64,000 nt of DNA, from positions 1 through 64,000 of the forward strand of contig CALJIF010000040.1 of the NCBI GenBank assembly GCA_937974275.1, given 5' to 3'. Below are positions 51,837 through 59,471 of the stretch, one piece after another (the first letter of the stretch is position 1; each line of letters begins with the position of its first letter). This stretch comes from an uncultured Flavobacteriales bacterium (GTDB lineage: Bacteria > Bacteroidota > Bacteroidia > Palsa-965). The translations under genes were made by a program, and so were the position numbers. The notes under the pieces were generated by a model. That model saw only the letters and a list, made by a program, of their open reading frames with translations, had not been told where the DNA came from and did no database searches.

Positions 51837-52766
51837 ATGGACTTATCGTCGAGAAGTGCACTAGTGAAGCTGATTGCCCGTGAGCACGGCTTCGATTATT
51901 GCGGCATTTCGAAAGTTGAGTTTCTTGAAGAAGAAGCACCACGGCTGGATCAATGGTTGAGTACCAACAAACACGGAGAAATGAAATGGATGGAGGCGCA
52001 TTACGATATGCGTTTAAATCCTGCCTTGCTGGTGCCCGGAGCGAAGTCGGTAATTTCATTGTTGTTTAATTACTTCACGTCAGAACGAAACAGTGACGCC
52101 GATTCTCCAAAAATTTCTACATACGCGTATGGTGAAGATTATCACCATGTGATCAAGGATAAGTTGAAATCATTTATCGCAACATTAAAGGAGCGTATTG
52201 GTGAACACGTTGAAGGACGCGTTTTTGTTGATTCTGCGCCGGTAATGGATAAAGTGTGGGCGAAGAAATCAGGATTGGGTTGGGTCGGTAAAAACTCGAA
52301 TCTAATCACACGTCACAGTGGTTCGTTTTTCTTTATTGCGGAAGCTATTGTGGATATGGAACTGGAGCCTGATGGGGCTATTGAAGATTTTTGCGGCACT
52401 TGCACCAAATGTATTGATGCGTGTCCAACTGACGCCATCAGTGAACCGTATGTTGTGGATGGCAGTAAGTGCATTTCGTATTTCACTATAGAGCTGAAAG
52501 GTGCAATTCCTGAAAGTGAGAAAGGAAAATTTAATAATTGGATTTTCGGTTGCGACATTTGTCAGGATGTTTGTCCATGGAACAGATTCGCCAAACAACA
52601 TGACGAGCCGCGATTTCAGCCGCATCCACAACTTTTAAATCTGAGCAAAAGTGAATGGGAAGATCTGTCGGAAGAACTGTATCAGCAGTTGTTCCGAAGG
52701 TCTGCAGTAAAACGAACTAAGTTTGAAGGATTGAAACGCAATTTACGTTTCGTTACATCTTCGTGA
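51837..52766 (+). CDS. queG: Epoxyqueuosine reductase QueG
   Basis: 309 residues; reduces epoxyqueuosine to queuosine in tRNA using a cobalamin-dependent Fe-S enzyme. Family marks are LIAREHGFDYCGISK, VDSAPVMDKVWAKKSGLGWVGKN and two 4Fe-4S clusters, CGTCTKCIDACP and CDICQDVCPW. The length is shorter than E. coli QueG because the C-terminal HEAT-like part is missing, as is common. It begins five bases after ruvB and overlaps the convergent 64-residue gene by 14 bases. Confidence 0.94.
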   Translation: MDLSSRSALVKLIAREHGFDYCGISKVEFLEEEAPRLDQWLSTNKHGEMKWMEAHYDMRLNPALLVPGAKSVISLLFNYFTSERNSDADSPKISTYAYGEDYHHVIKDKLKSFIATLKERIGEHVEGRVFVDSAPVMDKVWAKKSGLGWVGKNSNLITRHSGSFFFIAEAIVDMELEPDGAIEDFCGTCTKCIDACPTDAISEPYVVDGSKCISYFTIELKGAIPESEKGKFNNWIFGCDICQDVCPWNRFAKQHDEPRFQPHPQLLNLSKSEWEDLSEELYQQLFRRSAVKRTKFEGLKRNLRFVTSS

Positions 52767-52947
52767 AGTTGTTATATGCCTCACGAATAACGTCACCGTA
52801 CATGTGACCAAATGTTGCAATAGCCCATGCATGCAACAACATTGCTTCGTCAGGTTTCAAACGCTTCAATGTTTTCAGTAATTCTTTATGAAACAAAGCG
52901 CGGTCGAAACTTACGCTTTTCAAAATGTGTTTACTAAACTCCAACAT
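52753..52947 (-). CDS. Small conserved helical protein with strong Shine-Dalgarno
   Basis: 64 residues, predicted all-helical (SFDRALFHKELLKTLKRLKPDEAMLLHAWAIATFGHMYG). It resembles short conserved hypothetical proteins of Bacteroidota. It is real because of its codon use and its excellent ribosome-binding site. It is not bS21, which has a different sequence. Function unknown. It overlaps the 3' end of queG on the opposite strand. Confidence 0.7.
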   Translation of the reverse strand: MLEFSKHILKSVSFDRALFHKELLKTLKRLKPDEAMLLHAWAIATFGHMYGDVIREAYNNFTKM

Positions 52948-52951
52948 ACTT

Positions 52952-52958
52952 CCTCCTT
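52952..52958 (-). promoter_or_regulatory. Strong Shine-Dalgarno site for the 64-residue gene
   Basis: Minus-strand AAGGAGG lies four bases before ATG 52947. Nearly all other starts in this window have A-rich leaders without such a site, as expected for Bacteroidota, so this one is unusual. Confidence 0.7.
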
Positions 52959-52974
52959 AACATTTAAGAGTTAC

Positions 52975-53016
52975 AACACGATCAATTCATGATCACACAC
53001 TAATATAAAACGTGTT
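52975..53016. repeat. Nested inverted repeat upstream of the 64-residue gene
   Basis: AACACG and CGTGTT (outer arms, 30 bases apart) enclose GATCA/TGATC. It sits in the 130-base gap between ubiX and the small gene and could be a transcript structure or an operator. Support is weak. Confidence 0.3.
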
Positions 53017-53077
53017 GAACGATTCTACAATACTATAATCGCCTAAAACGTGGTAGAAATTGTATTCTTATGAAATT

Positions 53078-53650
53078 TTAAGATTCTTGTCCCCAACGAT
53101 AGGAATCCTGATGAATGCCGCACATGTCGATAATGCGATCCACAACAGTCATTGTTGCTGCTTCAAGATCAACCGGATTGCTGTAAAATGAAGGAGATGC
53201 AGGTAAAATAATTCCACCGGCTTCTGTCACCGTTTTCATGTTGTTGATGTGAATTAGATTTAACGGTGTTTCTCGTGTCACCAATATCAGACGACGACGT
53301 TCTTTCAAACACACGTCTGCGCCTCGGGTGATCAAATCATCAGAAATCCCTGATGCTATTCGTCCCAATGTTCCCATACTGCAAGGGCAAATAACCATCG
53401 TCTGACATCCGGAAGAACCCGATGCAATGGGAGACATGAAATCTTTTTTATCGTAAATACGAAATGGCAAATCTTTGAACGACTCATTGCCACGTTCTGT
53501 TTGCCACACCAACTTGGCGTTATCACTCATCACTACGGCAACTGACGAAGGATCGTTAATCAACTTTGACAGTTTTCGCAAGAGCTGCTCTGCATAAATA
53601 GAACCACTTGCACCTGTCACAGCAACAGCAATCTGAATTCTGCTTTTCAT
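53078..53650 (-). CDS. ubiX: Flavin prenyltransferase UbiX
   Basis: 190 residues; attaches a dimethylallyl group to FMN to make the cofactor of UbiD-type decarboxylases. Marks are VAVTGASGSIYAEQLLR, PIASGSSGCQTMVICPCSMGTLGRIASG, KERRRLILVTRETPLNLIHINNM and ILPASPSFYSNPVDLE. In a menaquinone-only bacterium this probably serves the UbiD-like step of the futalosine pathway, matching mqnC in this window. It lies 30 bases after the PorT-like gene. Confidence 0.93.
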   Translation of the reverse strand: MKSRIQIAVAVTGASGSIYAEQLLRKLSKLINDPSSVAVVMSDNAKLVWQTERGNESFKDLPFRIYDKKDFMSPIASGSSGCQTMVICPCSMGTLGRIASGISDDLITRGADVCLKERRRLILVTRETPLNLIHINNMKTVTEAGGIILPASPSFYSNPVDLEAATMTVVDRIIDMCGIHQDSYRWGQES

Positions 53651-53680
53651 GTTAGTATAACATCTTGTTGCATGATATGT

Positions 53681-54313
53681 TTATTCCCCGCTTCTGCCCG
53701 GTAAACGATAGGTTACAGTTAATCCTAAGATATTGTTGTACATGCCACGATTGAATAAGTTGTGTAATCTGTTTTGGTAATATAACGGTACTGCAAATTT
53801 TTTAATGGGCAACATCGAGTTCACCATACGTATATCAACTGCCCACAACTCGTTGATTTGATAACCAATTCCCAGTATCGAAGCATGTTCCAGTCGTTGA
53901 AAATCACGTGGAGGGACTTCGCCAAAATCATCCCATTCACGAACTTTTGCGAGAACTCCAAACGACCATCCCGCCTGGAAGTAAATGTCTTTGTACTGAT
54001 AACGCACTAGTAAGGGAAGTTCAACATAATTCAGTCGAAGTTGGAATGCATCGTAATCTCCTTTTTCCGGATATGCGATTTTACGACTTCCTTTCATGGA
54101 ATATTGAAACTCCAATAACCAATACAGTTTTTTATCAGGGTTCACTGCAATGCTCACGCCTGCAACAGGCCCTGCCGCATTAAAACCGGAGTACGAATCA
54201 CCGTGAATTTGACAACCATTAATTCCCGCCTGAACTCCTGCGCGGAATGTACGTTGCGCAACAACGTTTGCGATTGTTACGAAGCAACATAGAATGAAGA
54301 ACCAGCATCTCAT
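53681..54313 (-). CDS. PorT-like outer-membrane barrel protein
   Basis: 210 residues with a signal peptide (MRCWFFILCCFVTIANVVAQ). The barrel pattern begins FRAGVQAGINGCQIHGDSYSGFNAAGPVAGVSIAV and has YVELPLLVRYQYKDIYFQAGWSFG, typical of the PorT/OMP_b-brl_2 family, and ends in GLTVTYRLPGR. PorT proper is needed for T9SS function, but many paralogues are not, so I do not call it porT. It is the fourth gene in a minus-strand run from the TlpA-like gene. Confidence 0.7.
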   Translation of the reverse strand: MRCWFFILCCFVTIANVVAQRTFRAGVQAGINGCQIHGDSYSGFNAAGPVAGVSIAVNPDKKLYWLLEFQYSMKGSRKIAYPEKGDYDAFQLRLNYVELPLLVRYQYKDIYFQAGWSFGVLAKVREWDDFGEVPPRDFQRLEHASILGIGYQINELWAVDIRMVNSMLPIKKFAVPLYYQNRLHNLFNRGMYNNILGLTVTYRLPGRSGE

Positions 54314-54358
54314 GGTTTAAAAGTACCACTAATGCGTGTGATATGGAAGTACGTAAAA

Positions 54359-55222
54359 TTATTCTACGTGTTTCGAGACGGCTTGAATAGCTTCTTTCGT
54401 ATTCGTTTCATATACGTATGCAACAATTTCGCAATGTGCGGGATCGAAATTAGCAGGCATAGTGTATGGTGCAGGTAATGTATAATTAAATGCTGTTCCT
54501 GCAGCAGTTGTACCCGTTGCAACGGATGAGCCGATGATTGATCCCGGAGTGTTGAGGCATGTTCTCAATACATGTTTAAATTCAAAATTGTTTAAGTAGT
54601 TCGATCCGTCAACCTGCCATCCGACGATAGATGATTCGGTAAGCATCAAAACAATGTTGTAATCGCCGGTTAAGGTTTGAAGAAATTGTCCATCTACGTT
54701 TACATTCAGTTCGCGTGTTGTAGCGTTGTACGTGTGATTAATTTTTAACCAAACCTGAGGCGTTGCATTAATTAAACTATCCACCAAACCCGCCCAAGCG
54801 CCTTGTGATTTTCCATGATTGTTGGGATAACCCAAACGGTTTACCATAGCAACAGGCGGTGCACCGGCCAAGGAATAAACGGTTTCATATGCCGCAGCTT
54901 CAGGGCAACGTAAATCAAGGTTGAACGAACCTTGAGGTGCTCCATTAGGCAGTGGGTGTGGAGGGCACGGTTCCGCAAACCATCCATGGTGAATTGCAAT
55001 GGCAACAACTTTTTCCGGATACGCGTTGATGATGCTTTCTACTGTACCTGCAGCAGCGGCACAATTGGAACAAGTATGTCCTGTAAATTCTTCAATTAGT
55101 GCTGTACGTTGCAGCGTATCTCCACCAATCGGCCCCGGGCCGGCAACAGTAACGGGCGCACTCACGTAATCGCAACTTATTGCGAAAACAGATAACGCTG
55201 AAAGGATTATAAAGTTTTTCAT
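54359..55222 (-). CDS. Omp28-like lipoprotein with CxxC
   Basis: 287 residues from ATG 55222 (MKNFIILSALSVFAISC, lipobox Cys17). The family opening RTALIEEFTGHTCSNC places a CxxC at Cys51/Cys54, and the sequence goes on AAAAGTVESIINAYPEKVVAIAIHHGWF, a thioredoxin-like strand and helix. Omp28-related proteins are surface or outer-membrane lipoproteins of Bacteroidota; the CxxC suggests thiol redox activity. The gene follows the DUF6029-like gene by 23 bases. Confidence 0.8.
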   Translation of the reverse strand: MKNFIILSALSVFAISCDYVSAPVTVAGPGPIGGDTLQRTALIEEFTGHTCSNCAAAAGTVESIINAYPEKVVAIAIHHGWFAEPCPPHPLPNGAPQGSFNLDLRCPEAAAYETVYSLAGAPPVAMVNRLGYPNNHGKSQGAWAGLVDSLINATPQVWLKINHTYNATTRELNVNVDGQFLQTLTGDYNIVLMLTESSIVGWQVDGSNYLNNFEFKHVLRTCLNTPGSIIGSSVATGTTAAGTAFNYTLPAPYTMPANFDPAHCEIVAYVYETNTKEAIQAVSKHVE

Positions 55223-55245
55223 CACCCTTAAGTTAAGAAATACAA

Positions 55246-56937
55246 TTAAAATGCGCTCGTAATGGAAAGTGTAAATCCATTCGAAGCAGGAACAAATCGG
55301 CACACACCGCCCACACAGAAAATACCTGCACGTTGTTTACCATACCCAACAACGATTCGTGTGGTGTTGCGCATATAACCAACTTGTCCGTTGATATAGT
55401 GAATACGACGAATGCTTTCGTAATTACCGTAATTATATTGATCCATTACGGCAACATACCAATGTTCTCCTATCGTAAGTTCTTCGGTAAGTGCAACCCA
55501 GTGGCCAAAGTCAACTACACTGCCATGTGAACTATGCGTAAAATAGTTATCATCAGACGTTGTAACGAACATATGTTCAGCATCAGAACGCAACGTGAAT
55601 TTGTCGTTGATTTTCCAGATGACATCAACAACAGCTGTATGAGCGTCAATAATCGGATAGTTGGCTTTTCCTTCGATCACGTTTTTGTTGTAACGCAAGA
55701 AGGTATAAACGAGATTCAGTTTTAGTTTCTGATTGATCTTGCGATTGATCTCGATGTTGATATCCTGGAAGAATAATGAATCGCCCCAACGTCCCATTTT
55801 GGTGGTGTAGCCCATGAGACGTACGGTGTCGTTTAATGACACTGTATCCAATGCATGCGCCACCGAATAATTGAATTGCACGTTGGTGCCGTATTTACCA
55901 CCCAATTTCGTTCCTTTTTTGATTTTGTAGGTAACCTCGGCCTGCGCACCAACTTCACCATTAGCTTGCGTAGCATAAGGATAATAAGCCGCAAGAATAT
56001 AAGTATGTTGCTTTGTCAACGCAGGTAGGTAGTTGATGAACATTGCAGTTCCTGTTGCTGTGCGGTCGGAACGGAAGGAAAAATTGTCAATGTGCTTTGC
56101 AGATAAGATCACTCCCAAACCTTTTTGTGAATAGGTTGCAGATAAATACAACGCTTGTCCGGGTTTGTAAACGTATTTGTTGTTGATCTTGAATCCGTCT
56201 TGTGGATCATTAATTTTATATCCGTATTCGGCGTATAACGAAAACCGCTTCCACATTATATTCGCTCGTGCGGCCCACGTTCCTACATTGACAGGTAATT
56301 CGTAAGTCGGATCCTGATCAATTTGATAACGGCTTACAAAGCTTCCGCCCAGAATAATTCGGGCATCCCAATTTTTTGTTAGTGAATCCAACGCTTCATT
56401 AATGTTTATTTCACCGTCGAAACCACGCACAATACCTGCACTTTGCGTCCAGAATGCGCGTTGCTTTCCCCAGATTCCTTTAAGGTAAATTCCTTTACGT
56501 GGAGTGAATCGCGCCTGAAATCCGTCAATAGAGTTATCCCATACCAAGCCACGATCTTCGTATGCACGGAATATTAATCCACTTCCAAATTGATCGTAAC
56601 AATTCCCGAGGCGAATTTCCAATTGCTCTCCTTTATACGAAGCAAAACGATATGGAAATCCTTGTCCTTTATATCGAGGGTCGATGTCCGGAGTTGGATT
56701 CATGAATGCTTCGTAACGCACACCGGCAGAGAACTTGCCATTGACGTAATTAAGTTGTCCCCACCCGTTCAAAACACCTTTTTCCGGAACGTTCGGGGCG
56801 TTAATTAACGTATCAGGAAACAAATAGCGAGAGTCTATCTGAAAGTTTCCCGAAATCTGTCCCATGTTGGGACTCTGAGCCTGAATTCCGCCGCCAAGCA
56901 AGCAAGCGCCGGCAAGCACAACAAAAATTTTATTCAC
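55246..56937 (-). CDS. DUF6029-like large barrel protein
   Basis: 563 residues with a signal peptide (MNKIFVVLAGACLLGGGIQAQ). It opens SPNMGQISGNFQIDSRYLFPDTLINAPNVPEKGVLNGWGQLNYV and has long alternating strands (LEIRLGNCYDQFGSGLIFRAYEDRGLVWDNSIDGF) like a 16- to 18-strand barrel. It fits the DUF6029 family of Bacteroidota as I recall it, function unknown. It sits between TlpA-like and Omp28-like genes with gaps of 24 and 23 bases, so the three are probably one operon with a shared task in the envelope. Confidence 0.7.
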   Translation of the reverse strand: MNKIFVVLAGACLLGGGIQAQSPNMGQISGNFQIDSRYLFPDTLINAPNVPEKGVLNGWGQLNYVNGKFSAGVRYEAFMNPTPDIDPRYKGQGFPYRFASYKGEQLEIRLGNCYDQFGSGLIFRAYEDRGLVWDNSIDGFQARFTPRKGIYLKGIWGKQRAFWTQSAGIVRGFDGEININEALDSLTKNWDARIILGGSFVSRYQIDQDPTYELPVNVGTWAARANIMWKRFSLYAEYGYKINDPQDGFKINNKYVYKPGQALYLSATYSQKGLGVILSAKHIDNFSFRSDRTATGTAMFINYLPALTKQHTYILAAYYPYATQANGEVGAQAEVTYKIKKGTKLGGKYGTNVQFNYSVAHALDTVSLNDTVRLMGYTTKMGRWGDSLFFQDINIEINRKINQKLKLNLVYTFLRYNKNVIEGKANYPIIDAHTAVVDVIWKINDKFTLRSDAEHMFVTTSDDNYFTHSSHGSVVDFGHWVALTEELTIGEHWYVAVMDQYNYGNYESIRRIHYINGQVGYMRNTTRIVVGYGKQRAGIFCVGGVCRFVPASNGFTLSITSAF

Positions 56938-56961
56938 TATAGCGTTTTATTGATATGTCAA

Positions 56962-57483
56962 TTATTCGGGCTTTTCACCTTTAGCCACTTTGCGCACCAC
57001 TTCAAGCAAATGTTTTTCGCCGCCTTCTACGTATGCAGTGCTTTGGTAAACAATTTCACCTTTGCCATTCAGCACAAAAGTGTGAGGTACCATGTTCACA
57101 TTAAGTGCACGTTTCAAATCCTGGTTTTCGTCAAGATATACTTCATACTCCCAGGACATTGACTCTGTGTATGGTTTTACTTTAGGAGAATTACGAGCAT
57201 CATCAATGGAAATAGCAATAAGCTTCACGCCTGTTTCAGCTTGCCAGTCTGCGTATACTTCTGCGATAGCGTTAAGTTCTTTTTTGCACGGCGCACACCA
57301 CATCGCCCAAAAGCTGATAATAATCGGCTTTCCGTCGTTAGCAAATGTAGATGTGTTGACTGTTTTACCGTCCAGTGTTTTTACGTCAACAGCCGGTAGT
57401 TTTTGCGCCGGATCCTGAATACGAAACGCAACAGCAGTAAATGCAAATACTACGAGCAGAGTAAGGGTACTAATCTTTTTCAT
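56962..57483 (-). CDS. TlpA-like periplasmic thioredoxin
   Basis: 173 residues from ATG 57483 (MKKISTLTLLVVFAFTAVAF signal). The thioredoxin fold carries the active site WAMWCAPCKKEL (Cys63, Cys66) and the cis-Pro region MVPHTFVLN. It is expected to reduce or exchange disulfides in the periplasm. It heads a minus-strand run with the DUF6029-like and Omp28-like genes, the latter also bearing a CxxC, so it may be the reductant for that lipoprotein. Confidence 0.88.
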   Translation of the reverse strand: MKKISTLTLLVVFAFTAVAFRIQDPAQKLPAVDVKTLDGKTVNTSTFANDGKPIIISFWAMWCAPCKKELNAIAEVYADWQAETGVKLIAISIDDARNSPKVKPYTESMSWEYEVYLDENQDLKRALNVNMVPHTFVLNGKGEIVYQSTAYVEGGEKHLLEVVRKVAKGEKPE

Positions 57484-57814
57484 AATGATTGTTTTGTATT
57501 TAAGAAGCAAAAGCCGCGCCAAGATTACGGCTCGCCAAAGTGTAATACTATGCTTTTTTTAACTTGTTTTTGTGATCATTGTTGTGAAATTAGTCAGTAA
57601 ATGCAAATTCCCGCCGAAAAAATGCCGTTTTCCTCATGAAAAGTTAATCACCGTCAATAAACGGTTAAAATTGTACAAGTTCCCAATAGAACGTTTTCTC
57701 AATTTTGTGACGCAGTAAACTACATAACGAGAATTAAAGCGAGTTAGGTAGTTGCTTTTTGAAATCGTAATAGTTAGATTTGTTTAATCGACTTTAAAAT
57801 TAAGAACTAATCAT
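57484..57814. other. Divergent intergenic region
   Basis: 331 bases between the TlpA-like gene and the T9SS gene. No reading frame of note is seen. A small dyad TTAAtcACCGT-N6-ACGGTTAA lies at about 57643-57667 and could be an operator. The right end carries the T9SS gene promoter. Transcription start for the TlpA run was not located. Confidence 0.45.
57751..57782 (+). promoter_or_regulatory. Probable promoter for the T9SS gene at 57815
   Basis: GTTG at 57751-57754, 20 bases, then a perfect TAGATTTG at 57775-57782. Transcription would start near 57788, giving a 27-base leader. Confidence 0.55.
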
Positions 57815-58582
57815 ATGAAAAAATTTTTACTTGCCATTGCTGCGATTGGAACAGCAGGGTTGATGAACGCTCAGAGCAGCTTCACCATTGTACACCAGGA
57901 GTTAGGCGCTGTTACGAGCGGTCAGACATTGACATTCTGGGTTCCTATTACCGACGCGAGCAGTAATTCGTATACGTTAAGCGAATACTTTACAGTGTAC
58001 AACAATACCGGATCTGCAGTAACTACAAAGGTTCGAAAAACTGAATTGCAGATGCATGATGCTGCCGGAACGGCTTGGTTCTGTACAGATCAGAATTGCT
58101 ACTCTCCCGGAACTTTTGTTACACCGGCTACAATCCCAATGTCTGCGGGCGGTGGAAATTTCTTGCTGAAGCCTGAATTCAATACAGGTGCAACTGCGGG
58201 TACAGGAATGGCGCGTGTACGTTATACCGTGTTTAACGTGAATAACGCAAGCGACACGGCATATTTCGAGATTGTTTACATGCTGGCTACAGGCGTTGGT
58301 GTTAACAATCTTGCTAATGTGAAACCTAGCATTTCGAATCCGATGCCGAACCCTGCAAGCGCGGTATTTAGCATTGATTTTAAAGTTGGAAACGCGGGTG
58401 TTACCAATACTAAGATGGTAATGTACAACATGTTGGGTTCAAAAGTTCGTGAAATGGACGTGAACACTTTGGAAGGCACGATGCGTTTTGATGTTTCAGA
58501 TTTGGAGCAAGGAGTATACTTCTGCACGTTAGTGTCTAATGGAAAGCAGTTGGCTACACGACGAGTAATGATTACACGATAG
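57815..58582 (+). CDS. Secreted protein with T9SS sorting domain
   Basis: 255 residues with a signal peptide (MKKFLLAIAAIGTAGLMNAQ). A single beta-sandwich-like domain (about 21-165) with two Cys (WFCTDQNCYSPG) follows. A T9SS type A sorting domain (MPNPASAVFSIDFKV to GVYFCTLVSNGKQLATRRVMI) ends it. I do not recognise the N-terminal domain; it might be a small adhesin or binding module. Confidence 0.75.
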   Translation: MKKFLLAIAAIGTAGLMNAQSSFTIVHQELGAVTSGQTLTFWVPITDASSNSYTLSEYFTVYNNTGSAVTTKVRKTELQMHDAAGTAWFCTDQNCYSPGTFVTPATIPMSAGGGNFLLKPEFNTGATAGTGMARVRYTVFNVNNASDTAYFEIVYMLATGVGVNNLANVKPSISNPMPNPASAVFSIDFKVGNAGVTNTKMVMYNMLGSKVREMDVNTLEGTMRFDVSDLEQGVYFCTLVSNGKQLATRRVMITR

Positions 58583-58599
58583 AAAATAATGTTCAAAAG

Positions 58600-58626
58600 A
58601 AAAGCGGCTTTAAAGCCGCTTTTTTT
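58600..58626. terminator. Bidirectional intrinsic terminator
   Basis: The stem AAAGCGGCT / AGCCGCTTT with a short loop, followed by T7, lies between the T9SS gene and the convergent sirtuin gene. Confidence 0.85.
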
Positions 58627-59329
58627 ATGTCCATAATTTTTCAATTTCCGCTATTGCTTCCGGTACACCGCGAACAGCAGAAGTTTTGATGATCTTTAGG
58701 TTTTTGATTCCTGAAACCGAGACGTCTTGAGGATCAATCAGAAACTTGTGTGAAAACGCAGGTACTTCATGCACTAGTCCGGCAGCCGGGTAAACATTGA
58801 GAGACGTTCCTACGATTAACAAGACGTCACAATCTTGAACCAAATGCACGGCATGATCCATTTCGGGAACACTCTCGCCAAACCATACAATGTGCGGTCG
58901 TAACTGAGAGCCTAATTCACAACAATCACCTTTTTTCAATTCCCATCCTTCAAGCGGATAAACCAAAGAAGGTTGAAGTGTACTCCTAACCTTTCGAATT
59001 TCACCATGCAGATGCAGGATGTTTTTAGTCCCTGCGCGTTCATGAAGATCATCTACATTCTGCGTAATGACAAGGGTTTCGTAACGTTTTTCCAGTTCAG
59101 CAATTGCAAAATGAGCAGCATTAGGTTGTGCTTCAATAACCTGTTTACGGCGTTGATTGTAAAATTCTAAAACCAGATCCGGATTTTTTCTCCAGGCTTC
59201 CGGTGTGGCGACATCCCGGACATCGTATTTTTCCCATAAACCGCCACTATCCCGAAAAGTACTAATGCCACTTTCGGCACTAATTCCTGCGCCGGAGAAA
59301 ACAACAATTTTGGGTTTCGAACTACTCAA
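58625..59329 (-). CDS. Sirtuin-type protein deacylase (CobB-like)
   Basis: 234 residues; NAD-dependent lysine deacylase. Marks are GAGISAESGISTFRD, TQNVDDLHERAG, the catalytic His108 in LHGE, PHIVWFGE and GTSLNVYPA. Tyr57 and Arg60 (FYNQRR) match the class III/CobB pair that binds acidic acyl groups, so desuccinylation is plausible. The zinc ribbon is reduced: only the adjacent Cys136-137 remain where bacterial CobB normally has two Cys pairs. Confidence 0.9.
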   Translation of the reverse strand: MSSSKPKIVVFSGAGISAESGISTFRDSGGLWEKYDVRDVATPEAWRKNPDLVLEFYNQRRKQVIEAQPNAAHFAIAELEKRYETLVITQNVDDLHERAGTKNILHLHGEIRKVRSTLQPSLVYPLEGWELKKGDCCELGSQLRPHIVWFGESVPEMDHAVHLVQDCDVLLIVGTSLNVYPAAGLVHEVPAFSHKFLIDPQDVSVSGIKNLKIIKTSAVRGVPEAIAEIEKLWT

Positions 59330-59405
59330 TGGAAGCTTATTTGTAGGGCTAAAATAAGGCCAATTTTGGCACCAAAAAACCCGCCAATCGTACTTATAAT
59401 ATCAT

Positions 59406-59413
59406 TACCTTCG
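59406..59413 (+). promoter_or_regulatory. Possible -7 element upstream of maeB
   Basis: TACCTTCG, the same octamer as at 335 and 5243, lies 59 bases before the maeB ATG. No good -33 partner is visible. Confidence 0.35.
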
Positions 59414-59471
59414 TCGTTCCGCTTTTTTAAAAACGCGGTGTAATACCAAGTATTAAAATAGAATTTCAGTT

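Noticed and set aside
52753..52947. The small gene with strong SD as rpsU (bS21)
   Set aside because: The sequence lacks the Arg/Lys-rich tail and the family pattern of bS21, so only the SD resemblance remains.
53681..54313. Naming the PorT-like gene porT
   Set aside because: Barrels of this family are numerous in Bacteroidota, and I cannot separate the T9SS component from paralogues without a search.
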